A DNA stretch of 47,808 nt from an uncultured Lachnospiraceae bacterium (GCA_902766735.1 CACXEU010000062.1:1-47808); one strand, 5' to 3'. Counted from the first letter of the stretch, positions 7,109 to 16,566 are shown. Notes: generated by a model from the letters alone, not told the origin. Numbers and translations: made by a program.

Positions 7109-8008
7109 GTGATGATAATCAAATTTAAAGTGAAACAGTGGGTAATTTTACTATTAACCATAGTCGTTTTTTTGGTAAATGCGAATATTTCATATGGTGC
7201 AACGATAAAAAAGATTACGAAAAAAGAGGCAACCGGAACCTACAAAGGCTGGGTTTCGGCAGATAAACTTTCAAAAATCAAATACAAAAAGGGCCTGATG
7301 ATTTCATGGAAGAAAATCAAAAAGGCAAAAAGGTATGAGGTAGAAGTTTACAGATATTCGCCAGTCAGAAAAAAGTGGGTAAGTCTCACAAAGAAAAAGG
7401 TTAAAAAAACGAAATATCTTTTGACAAATGTGGATAAGGGAGTGAAGTATAAATTAAGAATCAGAAGTTATAAAGGAAAAACTTATTCCATGTGGTCAAA
7501 AATGTTTACAGTGAAACCAAAGAAAGATTACTATGTAGTCAAAACGGATAAGTTTCATAATACGATAGAACCAAATAAAATAGACAGGTTTGCAGCTGAG
7601 GATGCCTTTGTATTGCAAAATGAATTGAGAAAAAAAGCAGGTGTTTCTGAAATTCAATGGGATGAAAATCTGTATCAGATATGCGAGGTCAGAGCAAAGG
7701 AACTTTCAAAGGATTTCAGTCATAATGTATCAACGGTGTGCAGTTTTCTTGGGAATGGATATGATGGCGTAAAATTAGGTGGAGAGAACATTGCAAGCAG
7801 CTATAACACACCTCAAAAGGTAATGAAAGGTTGGAAAAACAGTAGTGGTCATTATAATGCTTTGAAGAATGAAAAATGGAAAACAGGAGCAATTGCTGCA
7901 TACTGTGATGGTACACATTGGTATTGGGTTTCTATTTTCCAACAATATACATCGGAAGAACTTTTGGAACTTAATGAAAACTACGGATCAGTAAAATTTA
8001 AGAACTGA
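7109..8008 (+). CDS. Secreted CAP-domain (SCP/PR-1-like) protein
   Basis: 298-299 aa; start GTG 7109 or ATG 7112. A signal peptide (VILLLTIVVFLVNANISYGA) is followed by a lysine-rich fibronectin-type-III-like segment (about residues 60-130, VEVYRYSPVRKKW ... YKLRIRSYKGKTYSMWSK). The C-terminal CAP domain (about 160-285) begins with FVLQNELRKKAG and carries typical features: ELSKDFSHN, GGENIASS, VMKGWKNSSGHY and the TGAIAAY strand. CAP proteins are extracellular, and bacterial members may bind wall or lipid ligands; no enzyme activity is claimed. It precedes the adhesin, so it belongs to the cell-surface module of the ICE. Confidence 0.85.
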   Translation: MMIIKFKVKQWVILLLTIVVFLVNANISYGATIKKITKKEATGTYKGWVSADKLSKIKYKKGLMISWKKIKKAKRYEVEVYRYSPVRKKWVSLTKKKVKKTKYLLTNVDKGVKYKLRIRSYKGKTYSMWSKMFTVKPKKDYYVVKTDKFHNTIEPNKIDRFAAEDAFVLQNELRKKAGVSEIQWDENLYQICEVRAKELSKDFSHNVSTVCSFLGNGYDGVKLGGENIASSYNTPQKVMKGWKNSSGHYNALKNEKWKTGAIAAYCDGTHWYWVSIFQQYTSEELLELNENYGSVKFKN

Positions 8009-8021
8009 ATAATAAAATATT

Positions 8022-8057
8022 AAGGATTATTGCTAGTGAGGTGATAGTCCTTTTTTT
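8022..8057 (+). terminator. Terminator or attenuator between CAP gene and adhesin
   Basis: AAGGATTAT (8022-8030) pairs with ATAGTCCTT (8044-8052), allowing one G-U pair. The stem runs into seven T residues. It separates the CAP gene from the adhesin by partial or complete termination. Confidence 0.75.
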
Positions 8058-8082
8058 ATTGGAGAAATGGAGGATTGTTAAA

Positions 8083-11000
8083 ATGAAGAATAAAATAAAA
8101 AGAATTATTGCAGGGATGTTGGCGTTACTAATGTTTGTAACAATGATTCCACATATTGCAGTGCCTGTTATAGCAGCAGAGGGAAGTGCGTCACTTTCTA
8201 ATCTGGGAAATCTTGGAACTGTCAAAATTGGAAGCAAGAGTGAGAGTGGAACTTGGTATAAGACTAAAGTTAATGGGAAACCGGTTTTTTGTAGAGACCT
8301 AGGAAAATCATGTCATACCGGATATGTATATGAGTCCAGTGAACAGACTATTTCCAGTGATAGCAAGGATAAAGCAACTGCATTAAAGGCACAGATTGGT
8401 TATTGGTATGGAGAAACTAAAAAGGAAGCGAATATGGCATGGGTATATGCACAGTGCTTAATCTGGGGCGTTGAGGAAGGAATTACCAGTGAAAGTGGGT
8501 TGAAAGATATCATCAGTCAGGTAAAAAATAATACCGGATATTATGCAAATGATAATTTGTACAATGATATTTTTGTAAGTGAAACAACGGTCACCTGTGA
8601 AGTCATTCAGTGGAAATACAAAGGAAAAACAGAGGATGAATATGTGCAGAAGCTGATGCAGATCAAGACAGGAACAGTGAAAGCTTATCCGGACAGTATT
8701 GATAAGAAAGTCAGATACAGACAGCGTATTACGCTTCACAAGACAGATGAGGATGGAAAGCCGTTATCTAAGGTTGAGTTTAATCTTGAGGCACAGAATG
8801 TTAAAGAATTGTATTCTTATAAATACAATGGCTGGGGTGATGCAGAAGGCGGAGATGTGGACGATGATGACACAAAATTTGTAGCAGATGTTCTGACAGA
8901 CAGCAACGGACAGATTACCTTTAAGTTTGATTATCAGTTACAGTCGCAGGATTACTATTATTATAGTGATGATGATTTGGCAAAAATGTCCTCTGATGAA
9001 AAAAAGAAAGCAAAAGAAGATTTGAAAGCGGATGGATTTCAGTATGCCAGTGATCTTACGAAAAAGGGAGCAGAAGAACTGGCTGAAACTGATTTGGAAA
9101 ACCAGCTTTCAGACATCAATAACAAGTATATTTTGAAAGAAGTAAATACAAACAATGCCAATATTATTGCAGAAGGCAGTGTTGCCGATGGTATGACAAT
9201 TAATATCAGGTCAGACAAAAGTTGGACAAAAGAAAATGGTGCATGGCCGGATACAACAGAAGGAAAAGGAGCCTACAAGAAAGCAGAGCAGGTCAATGTA
9301 GTAAATAACTACAAAAAAGTGAAACTTACTGCAGTAAAGAAGGATAATGAAACCGGAGAGGTTGCACAGGGTGATGCGACACTTTCAGGTGCAGTTTATG
9401 GGATGTATGAAGACAAGGCTTGTACCAAACTTATGAAGCAGTACGCTACAGATAAAAACGGACAGTTTGAAACAGATTATGTCAGATGTGGGAAGGATTA
9501 TTATTTGAAAGAAATCACTCCACCGACAGGCTACTTAAAGAATGATAAAGTTTATGTTGTTGATGAGGACGGAAAAAACTATCCGGCAGAATACAACAGT
9601 GCAAAATCAAAGATGGAACTTGGCGAGGATGTTGTAAAAGGATATGTGGAAATCATAAAGATTATGACAAATGGTGCTGTCGGTATTACAAAGCCGGAAG
9701 TAAATGCTGAATTTCAGATATTTCTTGCCAGTGCAGGAAGCTACGACAAGGCAAAGGCGACAGAAAGAGATTATTTAAAAACTGATATAGACGGTTATGC
9801 GAAGAGCAAGGATTTACCATATGGTACCTACATTGTTCATCAGGTAAAAGGAGCAGATGAAACAGAGTATGTTGCTGATTTCTATGTAGATATAAAGAAG
9901 AACAATGAACCATATAAATATATCTTAAACAATCCGGAATTTGCTGCTTACTTAAAAGTAGTAAAGAAGGACACCGAGACAAAGAAAACTGTCTTAAAAG
10001 CAGGTACAACATATCAGATTTATAAAGTAAATGCGGATGGCAGTGAAACAATTGTAAAGCAGACATACAGCAATGGTAATAGTATTGTTACGGTGGATAA
10101 GTTTGTAACAGATGAAAGTGGTGAGATTATCACATACGAGCAGCTTGGTGCAGGAACATATCGAATCCGTGAGGTACAGGGACCGGAAGGAACCTATAAC
10201 GAAAATAAGTTTGTTGACATTAAGATTACAAACAAGTCTTACAAGACGGCAGTAGATGCTGATGGAAATGAATATAAGTATGCTGAGTGTGAATATTACA
10301 ATCATGAAACTTATGGAAAGATTACGGTAGAAAAGAAAGGTCCGGCGCTTTCAGGATTTGGAGAGGACGCTCCTACAGACATGCAGTACGTTGGAAGTAA
10401 CGCGTTCAGTAATTTAGAAACTACAGTACCCGCAATTACGGGAACTAAAAAATTCTTATATGAAGATATTTTCTTAAAAGATGTTGTATTTGAACTTTAT
10501 GCAAAGGAAGATATTGTAACGCAGGATAATCAGAGTACAAACTGGTTTGAAGCTGGAGAAAAGGTTGCAACTATTACGACCGGTAAAGGAGCTGAGTTTA
10601 CAAAGAGTTGTGAAGGTATCTGTTCCTATAGCGTAGATGAAACTACAGGTAACGTAACATTGAATCTTCCACTTGGAAAGTATGAGTTAAAGGAAGTAAA
10701 GACTTTATATGGTCATGTATTACTGGAAACTAACACATGGGATTTAGAATTCAAGTGGAATAATCAGATAGAGAAGTATGTGTTTGATTGTAGTGGCAAT
10801 ACGGATAATGGAATATTAAAGGTATATAATGATTTCCCGACAACAGATATTTCTATTATCAAAAAAGATGATAAGACGGAAGAAGTAATACCGGGAACAG
10901 TATTCGGTTTCTATACTAAGGACAACATATATGACAAGGATGGAAATGTGATTGTAGCAGCCGGAGAAAAGATTGCGACAGTAACAACCGATGAAAATGG

Positions 11001-12399
11001 TATTGCCAAGGTTCCGTTTTCTGTCCCAGTAATGTCAGAAGGATATGTGAACGTTAATTCTGATACAGAAAACTCTACGACAGAGGAAACTACAACAACA
11101 AATGAGACACAGACAGAAACAACAACTGATAATGCAGATAGTTTTGATATTGCAAACAATGTCAACGCAGGATTAAATTCCGGTGATTACTATTTTGTTG
11201 AGGAATCTGTTTCCGATAGTTACTTCCTCGATGAAACTCTAGTTCATGTACATGTGGAATATGCCAATCAGGATACCAAAGTTATCAAAGCAGAAGCAGT
11301 GAAAAAGAATACGAAGACTGTAACGGAAATTGATAAGCTGATGGTTGCATCCAGTGTAGAAGTTCCGGGATGTCACCTTGCAGTAACAGACAAGGAAGGC
11401 AATGACATTGTAACATGGATTTCCGGAGATAAGGATTCTGTTGTAATTACTGAAAATGCTGTAGAACTTGGATATGAGAATTTAAGCGTTGCAATGAATG
11501 AAAAGGGAAATATCATTGTTTATGGTCTGCTCCACGATATGAGATACACCATGACGGAGAGAAAGCCTGCCGATGGATTTGTTACAGCATCAAACATTGT
11601 ATTCAGACTGGATAAAAAGACTGATAAGAATGGAAAAATTGTAACAGAGGTATTTGTTTCAGATGAAGATGGAAACTTTATTGATAGTAACAACAATAAG
11701 GTTGTCATGTATGATGACACCACTAAGGTTGAGTTTTCAAAAACAGATGTAACCGGAGAAAAAGAAGTGACGGGCTGTAAGTTGGAAGTAACTGATAAGG
11801 AATCAGGAGAAGTTATGGAACAGTGGACTTCTACAAAATACACTCATATGGTAGAAGGAAAGTACGTGGTAGGTAAAACTTATGTATTTACGGAAAAGCG
11901 TCCTGCTGACGGCTTTGTGACTGCTGACAGCGTGGAATTTACTATTTCTGATTCCGGCAAAGTACAGGGGGCTACTATGGTTGATGAAACTACAAAGATT
12001 GAGTTTTCAAAAATCGCATCCGATACAAAGAAGTTGCTCTCGGGTGCAAAGTATCAGGTATTAAACAGCAAGGGGAAAAAGGTCTATGAGTTTACTACAA
12101 CTGATAAAGCAATTGTATTAGATGGTGTATTAAAGGTTGGAGAAACATATACTTTCGTTGAGGTGAAAGTACCGGAGCATTACAAGAAAGCAAAGGATGT
12201 AAAAATAACAGTCAAAGATACTGCAAAGGTTCAGAAAGTGAGTGCAGTGGATGAACGTATCCCGGAAGTTACGGATACACCACAGACAGGTCACAACAGA
12301 CTTGCAATTATCTTCGCAATACTCGCTCTATTTGGAATGTTTACTTCTTACCCTTGTATTAGAGTAAATCACAGAAAGAAGAACGATAATGAAGTGTAG
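8083..12399 (+). CDS. Large surface adhesin: thioester domain, SpaA/Cna-B repeats, sortase signal
   Basis: A 1438-aa protein from ATG 8083 (GGAGG nine bases upstream). Signal peptide 1-32 (ends VPVIAAEG). Residues 45-190 resemble a thioester domain: Cys70 (PVFCRDLG) and Gln124 (AQCLIWG) fit the Cys-Gln pair that forms a reactive thioester able to bond covalently to a target surface. Then come repeated SpaA/Cna-B Ig-like domains with E-box-like segments (YYLKEITPP, TYRIREVQGPE, TYTFVEVKVPE) that form isopeptide bonds. A Thr/Glu-rich spacer lies near residue 1015. The C terminus has TPQTG, a hydrophobic helix (LAIIFAILALFGMF) and basic residues, i.e. a sortase sorting signal. The cognate sortase gene overlaps its end by 11 bases. 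It likely promotes donor-recipient or host contact. Confidence 0.88.
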   Translation: MKNKIKRIIAGMLALLMFVTMIPHIAVPVIAAEGSASLSNLGNLGTVKIGSKSESGTWYKTKVNGKPVFCRDLGKSCHTGYVYESSEQTISSDSKDKATALKAQIGYWYGETKKEANMAWVYAQCLIWGVEEGITSESGLKDIISQVKNNTGYYANDNLYNDIFVSETTVTCEVIQWKYKGKTEDEYVQKLMQIKTGTVKAYPDSIDKKVRYRQRITLHKTDEDGKPLSKVEFNLEAQNVKELYSYKYNGWGDAEGGDVDDDDTKFVADVLTDSNGQITFKFDYQLQSQDYYYYSDDDLAKMSSDEKKKAKEDLKADGFQYASDLTKKGAEELAETDLENQLSDINNKYILKEVNTNNANIIAEGSVADGMTINIRSDKSWTKENGAWPDTTEGKGAYKKAEQVNVVNNYKKVKLTAVKKDNETGEVAQGDATLSGAVYGMYEDKACTKLMKQYATDKNGQFETDYVRCGKDYYLKEITPPTGYLKNDKVYVVDEDGKNYPAEYNSAKSKMELGEDVVKGYVEIIKIMTNGAVGITKPEVNAEFQIFLASAGSYDKAKATERDYLKTDIDGYAKSKDLPYGTYIVHQVKGADETEYVADFYVDIKKNNEPYKYILNNPEFAAYLKVVKKDTETKKTVLKAGTTYQIYKVNADGSETIVKQTYSNGNSIVTVDKFVTDESGEIITYEQLGAGTYRIREVQGPEGTYNENKFVDIKITNKSYKTAVDADGNEYKYAECEYYNHETYGKITVEKKGPALSGFGEDAPTDMQYVGSNAFSNLETTVPAITGTKKFLYEDIFLKDVVFELYAKEDIVTQDNQSTNWFEAGEKVATITTGKGAEFTKSCEGICSYSVDETTGNVTLNLPLGKYELKEVKTLYGHVLLETNTWDLEFKWNNQIEKYVFDCSGNTDNGILKVYNDFPTTDISIIKKDDKTEEVIPGTVFGFYTKDNIYDKDGNVIVAAGEKIATVTTDENGIAKVPFSVPVMSEGYVNVNSDTENSTTEETTTTNETQTETTTDNADSFDIANNVNAGLNSGDYYFVEESVSDSYFLDETLVHVHVEYANQDTKVIKAEAVKKNTKTVTEIDKLMVASSVEVPGCHLAVTDKEGNDIVTWISGDKDSVVITENAVELGYENLSVAMNEKGNIIVYGLLHDMRYTMTERKPADGFVTASNIVFRLDKKTDKNGKIVTEVFVSDEDGNFIDSNNNKVVMYDDTTKVEFSKTDVTGEKEVTGCKLEVTDKESGEVMEQWTSTKYTHMVEGKYVVGKTYVFTEKRPADGFVTADSVEFTISDSGKVQGATMVDETTKIEFSKIASDTKKLLSGAKYQVLNSKGKKVYEFTTTDKAIVLDGVLKVGETYTFVEVKVPEHYKKAKDVKITVKDTAKVQKVSAVDERIPEVTDTPQTGHNRLAIIFAILALFGMFTSYPCIRVNHRKKNDNEV

Positions 12400-13099
12400 A
12401 AATTGCATAAAGGTTATTATTCTTTTAATCGTAACAGCCATTCTGCTCCTTATGAGCAGGGTGGCTGTAAAACAATTGAGGGAAGATTGTGTTGCAGAAA
12501 AGCAGTTTAGTGAAATCAAAAAACAAGTGTCACGGAACCAAGAGAAAGATATTGTAACTGAATTAAAAAAAAGAAATAGTGATGTGATTGGATATCTTGA
12601 TATTCCGGATACGACAATCAGTTATCCTGTAATGCAGACAAAAGACAATCCTGATTATTATCTGAATCATGACATTGATAAGAACTACAGTTTTTATGGA
12701 ACTCCATATTTGTCAGCTTATTGTGATTTAGAAAAATCAGATAATTTGATAATCTATGGTCATAACATTAATGGTGGCAGGATGTTTGGTGCATTGACAC
12801 AGTATAGAGATGAAAGTTTTTATCAGAAGCATAAAGACATTTATTTTACGACAAAGAACAAAGATAAGTATGAGATATTTGCAGTCATTAGTGTGAATAA
12901 GAATACATTTCCTTATTGGCGATTTGTTATGGCACAGGATGAAGCAGACTATGATAATTTCATAAATAAGGTGAAGCAGTACAGTATATATGATACGAGT
13001 ATTAATCCAGAGTATTGGGACAAATTACTTACTCTTTCGACTTGTGATAATTCCAGAGGAAATGATGTTAGGTATGTTATAATGGGGAGAAAAAAGTAA
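12389..13099 (+). CDS. srtB: Class B sortase
   Basis: A 236-aa protein with an N-terminal membrane anchor (VIILLIVTAILLLMSRV). The sortase core has the SrtB pattern IGYLDIPDTTISYPVMQ, then YGTPYLSAYCD, the catalytic His in IIYGHNI, Cys in LTLSTCD, and the following Arg in RGNDVRYVIMGR. Sortases cut surface proteins at a sorting motif and link them to the wall or pilus subunits. Start ATG 12389 overlaps the adhesin stop, so the two are translationally coupled. Its substrate motif is most simply TPQTG of the adhesin, close to the NPQT-type motifs of class B enzymes. Confidence 0.93.
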   Translation: MKCRNCIKVIILLIVTAILLLMSRVAVKQLREDCVAEKQFSEIKKQVSRNQEKDIVTELKKRNSDVIGYLDIPDTTISYPVMQTKDNPDYYLNHDIDKNYSFYGTPYLSAYCDLEKSDNLIIYGHNINGGRMFGALTQYRDESFYQKHKDIYFTTKNKDKYEIFAVISVNKNTFPYWRFVMAQDEADYDNFINKVKQYSIYDTSINPEYWDKLLTLSTCDNSRGNDVRYVIMGRKK

Positions 13100-13140
13100 T
13101 AGCAAGTTATATTATTGTTTGATATAATCGATTTATAAAG

Positions 13141-13154
13141 ATTGCATTTGCAAT
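13141..13154. promoter_or_regulatory. 14-bp palindrome upstream of parA, possible operator
   Basis: ATTGCATTTGCAAT is a perfect inverted repeat (ATTGCA, two bases, TGCAAT). It lies about 15 bases downstream of a TATAAT-like element (around 13124) and 35 bases before the parA start. A site for autoregulation by ParA or another factor is possible; no clear -35 box is visible. Confidence 0.4.
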
Positions 13155-13189
13155 TGAGGTATAAATACAGTTATAAAAAAGAGGTATAT

Positions 13190-14233
13190 ATGAAAAAAAT
13201 AGCAGTGTTCAATCATAAAGGCGGAGTCTCAAAAACAACAACATCTTTTAATTTAGGCTTTGGATTAGTTAGAAAAGGTAAAAAAGTATTGTTGGTCGAT
13301 ACAGATTCACAGTGTAATTTGACTTTATATTCTATGGGATTTGAAAAATATACAAAGTATTGTGAGGATAAAAACAAAAATAATATATATGATTGTTTAG
13401 TTCCAGCATATAAATCACAACCTAAATTAATCGAACCAGCAGATTGCTATGAATTATCAGATGGTTTATTTTTGTTACCAGGGAATCTTGATTTTACCGA
13501 AAATGAAGTTCAGTTGGGTATTGCGATGCAACTATCTAGTGCTTTGGGGTCAATGGAGAATTTACCAGGGGCATTAAACTATTTAGTAGAGTCAACAGCT
13601 GAAAAATATAATATAGATTATGTTATTTTTGATATGAATCCCAGCTTGAGTGCAATAAATGAAGATGTATTGATAAGTTCTGATTATTTTATGGTACCGA
13701 TGTCTCCAGATTATTTTTCTATTATGGCCGTAAATTCACTTTCTAGGGTATTGCCATTATGGGAAAAGTGGGCTAAAAGTGCTAGAACAGCTTTTTCTAA
13801 TGCAACATATAAATTACCAAATAAAACCCCCATTTTTTTAGGTTATACGGTAAATGACTTTAATTTGTCACATGGTGCACCACAGAAATCATTCAAGAGT
13901 TTTATTGAGCGTATTTCTGAAAATGTTGCTTCTACTTTATTTCCCAAATTGGAAGAAGCAGGAATGACATTTTCAAAAGAAAAATACGAAAATTCATATA
14001 GTAATATGGTTAAAAAATTTCATGCTAATGATATAAATTACAGTGATCCGTTTTGCATAGCACAAATATCAAATTTTAATAAATTGATTGCTATTTCAAA
14101 TGAAACATCAACACCAATATTTGATATAAAACTAAATAATCCAACCAGTGGGCAATTGAGAACTTTAGGATGGTTTAAAAAGCTATACGGAGCTATGGCG
14201 GAAAGGATTATTGAATTGACAGATGAAGAGTAA
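13190..14233 (+). CDS. ParA/MinD-type ATPase paired with a HEPN protein
   Basis: A 347-aa protein from ATG 13190 (AGAGGT upstream; the longer frame from 13142 has no RBS). The deviant Walker A motif HKGGVSKTTT spans residues 9-18, with the expected VLLVDTDSQCNLT (A') and YVIFDMNPSLSA (Walker B-like) segments. ParA family ATPases dimerise on nucleoid DNA. Here there is no ParB; the only partner is a HEPN protein whose start overlaps by 11 bases. The gene is AT-rich compared with the flanking ICE genes and the pair ends at a terminator, so it looks like an inserted cassette. A partition role is less likely because the element already has ParM. Confidence 0.8.
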   Translation: MKKIAVFNHKGGVSKTTTSFNLGFGLVRKGKKVLLVDTDSQCNLTLYSMGFEKYTKYCEDKNKNNIYDCLVPAYKSQPKLIEPADCYELSDGLFLLPGNLDFTENEVQLGIAMQLSSALGSMENLPGALNYLVESTAEKYNIDYVIFDMNPSLSAINEDVLISSDYFMVPMSPDYFSIMAVNSLSRVLPLWEKWAKSARTAFSNATYKLPNKTPIFLGYTVNDFNLSHGAPQKSFKSFIERISENVASTLFPKLEEAGMTFSKEKYENSYSNMVKKFHANDINYSDPFCIAQISNFNKLIAISNETSTPIFDIKLNNPTSGQLRTLGWFKKLYGAMAERIIELTDEE

Positions 14234-14822
14234 TTATATTTGCAGATTTGAAGAGAATATTAATGCTGCAGAGAACCTTGAACCGCTGTATTCATATTTA
14301 TGTAGCAATGCAGAAAATTTGGATGCATCATATTTATTGCGTTCTGAATTTGTTCTGATTGTTAGTGCATTAGATACGTATATGCATATGCTAATAGAGG
14401 ACAGAATTGTTGATTCTTTTTTTGACGAAAATTTAGATTCAACTGCATTAGAGATATCATTATCTAAAGTAAAGAGTGTAATGCTAATCGCTGATGAGAA
14501 TGATAAACATGGAATGTTGAGAAATATAGTGCGAGAAAGATTGAAGCAAGATTCTTTCCAATCTCCTAAAAGTATTGAGTATGCGTTTGGATTAATTGGA
14601 ATTAAAAAAATATGGTCATCAATAAAAGATGGAATGAGTATGTGCAGTGATGATATAATAAATACTTTAGGATTAATTGTGAATAGAAGGAACATGATTG
14701 CACATGAATCAGACAGAAATAGGGTTACAGGTGAACTACAGCAGATGGATTTAGTTACAGTAACAGAATGTAAAAAGTTTATTGTAAAGTTAGTAAATCA
14801 ACTTGAAACACTGATAAATTAA
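14223..14822 (+). CDS. HEPN-domain protein (MAE_28990-like), probable RNase effector
   Basis: A 199-aa helical protein. The segment LLRSEFVLIVSALDTYMHMLIEDRI (near residues 40-65) and the motif RNMIAHESD, with Arg156 and His161 as R-x4-H, match HEPN proteins of the MAE_28990/MAE_18760 type. Such proteins are frequent effectors of defence and toxin-antitoxin loci. It overlaps parA by 11 bases, so production is coupled; ParA may be sensor, activator or antidote (inference). Low GC fits horizontal transfer. Confidence 0.68.
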   Translation: MKSNYICRFEENINAAENLEPLYSYLCSNAENLDASYLLRSEFVLIVSALDTYMHMLIEDRIVDSFFDENLDSTALEISLSKVKSVMLIADENDKHGMLRNIVRERLKQDSFQSPKSIEYAFGLIGIKKIWSSIKDGMSMCSDDIINTLGLIVNRRNMIAHESDRNRVTGELQQMDLVTVTECKKFIVKLVNQLETLIN

Positions 14823-14984
14823 GTTAGTATCAATTTGATTCTTAAGAAAGTATATATTCATTTTGAATTATGGATTATCTTTTGGTTTATTACCTAACGT
14901 AGTATTTATGTTATTCATAATCTTAAAAATAGAAATTAAATAGGAGTATTAATATCGTTTTAGATAATTTGATTATCATATTAG

Positions 14985-15014
14985 AGCATCTGATTTATGT
15001 CAGGTGCTTTTCTT
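14985..15014 (+). terminator. Terminator after the ParA-HEPN cassette
   Basis: AGCATCTGA (14985-14993) pairs with TCAGGTGCT (15000-15008), one G-U pair, loop TTTATG, followed by TTTTCTT. It closes the cassette about 160 bases after the HEPN stop. The 14823-14984 stretch is AT-rich and shows nothing else. Confidence 0.78.
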
Positions 15015-15045
15015 ATGCCCGAAGGGAGGTGATAGCATTTATTTA

Positions 15046-15459
15046 ATGTTTGAAGACTGTTTTTCAATCGATGATTATAACGAAGAAGTTGAGGATGTAT
15101 TTATTGACTGGATTCTTCCTACCTTCGCAAGGTATAAAGAATACCCACCTAAGGTAGGAATGAGTCTTGATGATATAGCAAGGTATATTACAAAAGAGTT
15201 CAATGTGAAAAAATACATCTTCGAAAATGGAAGAGATAAATCCATTGAAAATCTTGAAAAAATTTTAGATATGGATATTGATAAGAAACAGAAAGAAAAG
15301 ATTTTAGAAAAAATCGGGGAGCTGACACCAGAGAATGAATCTTGGGTAAGTGAAGTACGCATATTTGAGATTTTAAATGACTATGAGGATATTGCACCGA
15401 GTAGTCAGGTCACAGTGGTGCACCCGGAAATCAATGAAAAAATGGAAAAGAGCAGATAG
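15046..15459 (+). CDS. Hypothetical acidic protein of the transfer region
   Basis: A 137-aa protein (MFEDCFSIDDYNEEVEDVFIDWIL) with an Ile/Leu-rich helical middle (IENLEKILDMDIDKKQKEKILEKIG). The family is not recognised. The start is uncertain: the strong RBS GGGAGG (15024-15029) is 16 bases before ATG 15046 but ideally placed for an in-frame ATT at 15037. It lies 12 bases before the DUF5688 gene, in the same operon. Confidence 0.6.
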   Translation: MFEDCFSIDDYNEEVEDVFIDWILPTFARYKEYPPKVGMSLDDIARYITKEFNVKKYIFENGRDKSIENLEKILDMDIDKKQKEKILEKIGELTPENESWVSEVRIFEILNDYEDIAPSSQVTVVHPEINEKMEKSR

Positions 15460-15471
15460 AGGAGGAAATGA

Positions 15472-16557
15472 ATGAATTATAGTGAGTTTAAACAGGAGTT
15501 GGAGAAAAAAGTAACCGAAAGACTTCAGCGTGATTATGGCGATGCCTATGCGAAAGCATCCAAAATACATAAAGTGAATCAGGAATTGGATTCATTAATG
15601 ATTGTGATAGGAGAGCGTAAAATATCTCCGACCGTTTATTCCAATTATTTATATGAACGATATAAGGAAATCAGTGACATTACAATCCAAAAAGGACTGC
15701 CGGAAGATCCGATGGATGTAGTGCTTGGGGAGATATATGAAACAATCAGGAAATCTGTGGATAAAACACCGGAAGTGTTGAAATCAGATAACATTAAGTT
15801 AGAGAAAATGCCGGACAATGTTGTTCTACAACTTGTGAATACAGAGCAGAATCAGGCAATGCTTGAAAACGTTCCACACAGAGAATTTGAAGATTTGTCA
15901 ATCATCTATCGTTGGACTGTCGGATTCACAAATGATGGAATCTACAGCACCGTTGTGACAAATGAAATGGCAGAAAGAGTAGGACTTGATGAAGAGAAGC
16001 TGTATCAGCTTGCAAAAGATAATACAAAGAGACTGCTACCGGCACAGGTTATGGCGATGTCCGATGTTGTGGTTGAAATGATGGTAGAAGAAATGATGAA
16101 CTCCATGCCTAAGGAACTTTTAGAACAGTTTGGAGATGAAAGTATGGATGATATCGAAGAGCATATCCGTGAAAAGACCATGGAGGAGATCGCCCAGGAT
16201 GGACCTTGTCCGATGTATGTCATAAGCAATACGGAAAGAAGTTATGGTGCGGTGCAAATGTTATTCCAAGAAAATCTGGATAAGGTATCAGAATTATTGA
16301 ATGATGATTTATATATTCTTCCATCGAGTGTGCACGAAGTCATCGCAATTCCTGTCATGGGATGTGATGCACAGGAACTGGCAAACATGGTAGTAAGTGT
16401 TAATTCTGAAGAAGTCAGACTGGAAGAAAGATTATCAAATCAGGTTTATTACTATGACAGCAGAGAGAAAAAATTGAGTCTTGCAACCGATACACCAAAT
16501 AAGAAAATTGATTTTTCAGACACAGTGTATGCGGTAAATTTAGAAAGAACACGATAG
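15472..16557 (+). CDS. DUF5688 family protein
   Basis: A 361-aa soluble protein with the family's typical segments: FEDLSIIYRWTVGFTNDG near residue 140, the LLPAQVMAMSDVVVEMM helix, MYVISNTERSYGA and the YILPSSVHEVIAIPV strand-turn near 285. DUF5688 proteins are common accessory genes beside the primase-like and relaxase genes of Firmicutes ICEs; their function is unknown. RBS GGAGG precedes ATG 15472. Length is normal for the family. Confidence 0.78.
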   Translation: MNYSEFKQELEKKVTERLQRDYGDAYAKASKIHKVNQELDSLMIVIGERKISPTVYSNYLYERYKEISDITIQKGLPEDPMDVVLGEIYETIRKSVDKTPEVLKSDNIKLEKMPDNVVLQLVNTEQNQAMLENVPHREFEDLSIIYRWTVGFTNDGIYSTVVTNEMAERVGLDEEKLYQLAKDNTKRLLPAQVMAMSDVVVEMMVEEMMNSMPKELLEQFGDESMDDIEEHIREKTMEEIAQDGPCPMYVISNTERSYGAVQMLFQENLDKVSELLNDDLYILPSSVHEVIAIPVMGCDAQELANMVVSVNSEEVRLEERLSNQVYYYDSREKKLSLATDTPNKKIDFSDTVYAVNLERTR

Positions 16558-16566
16558 GAGAAAACA

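Noticed and set aside
13190..14233. The ParA gene as the element's partition system
   Set aside because: No ParB or parS-like array is visible, the partner is a HEPN protein, and a ParM/ParR-like pair is already present at 5440-6796.
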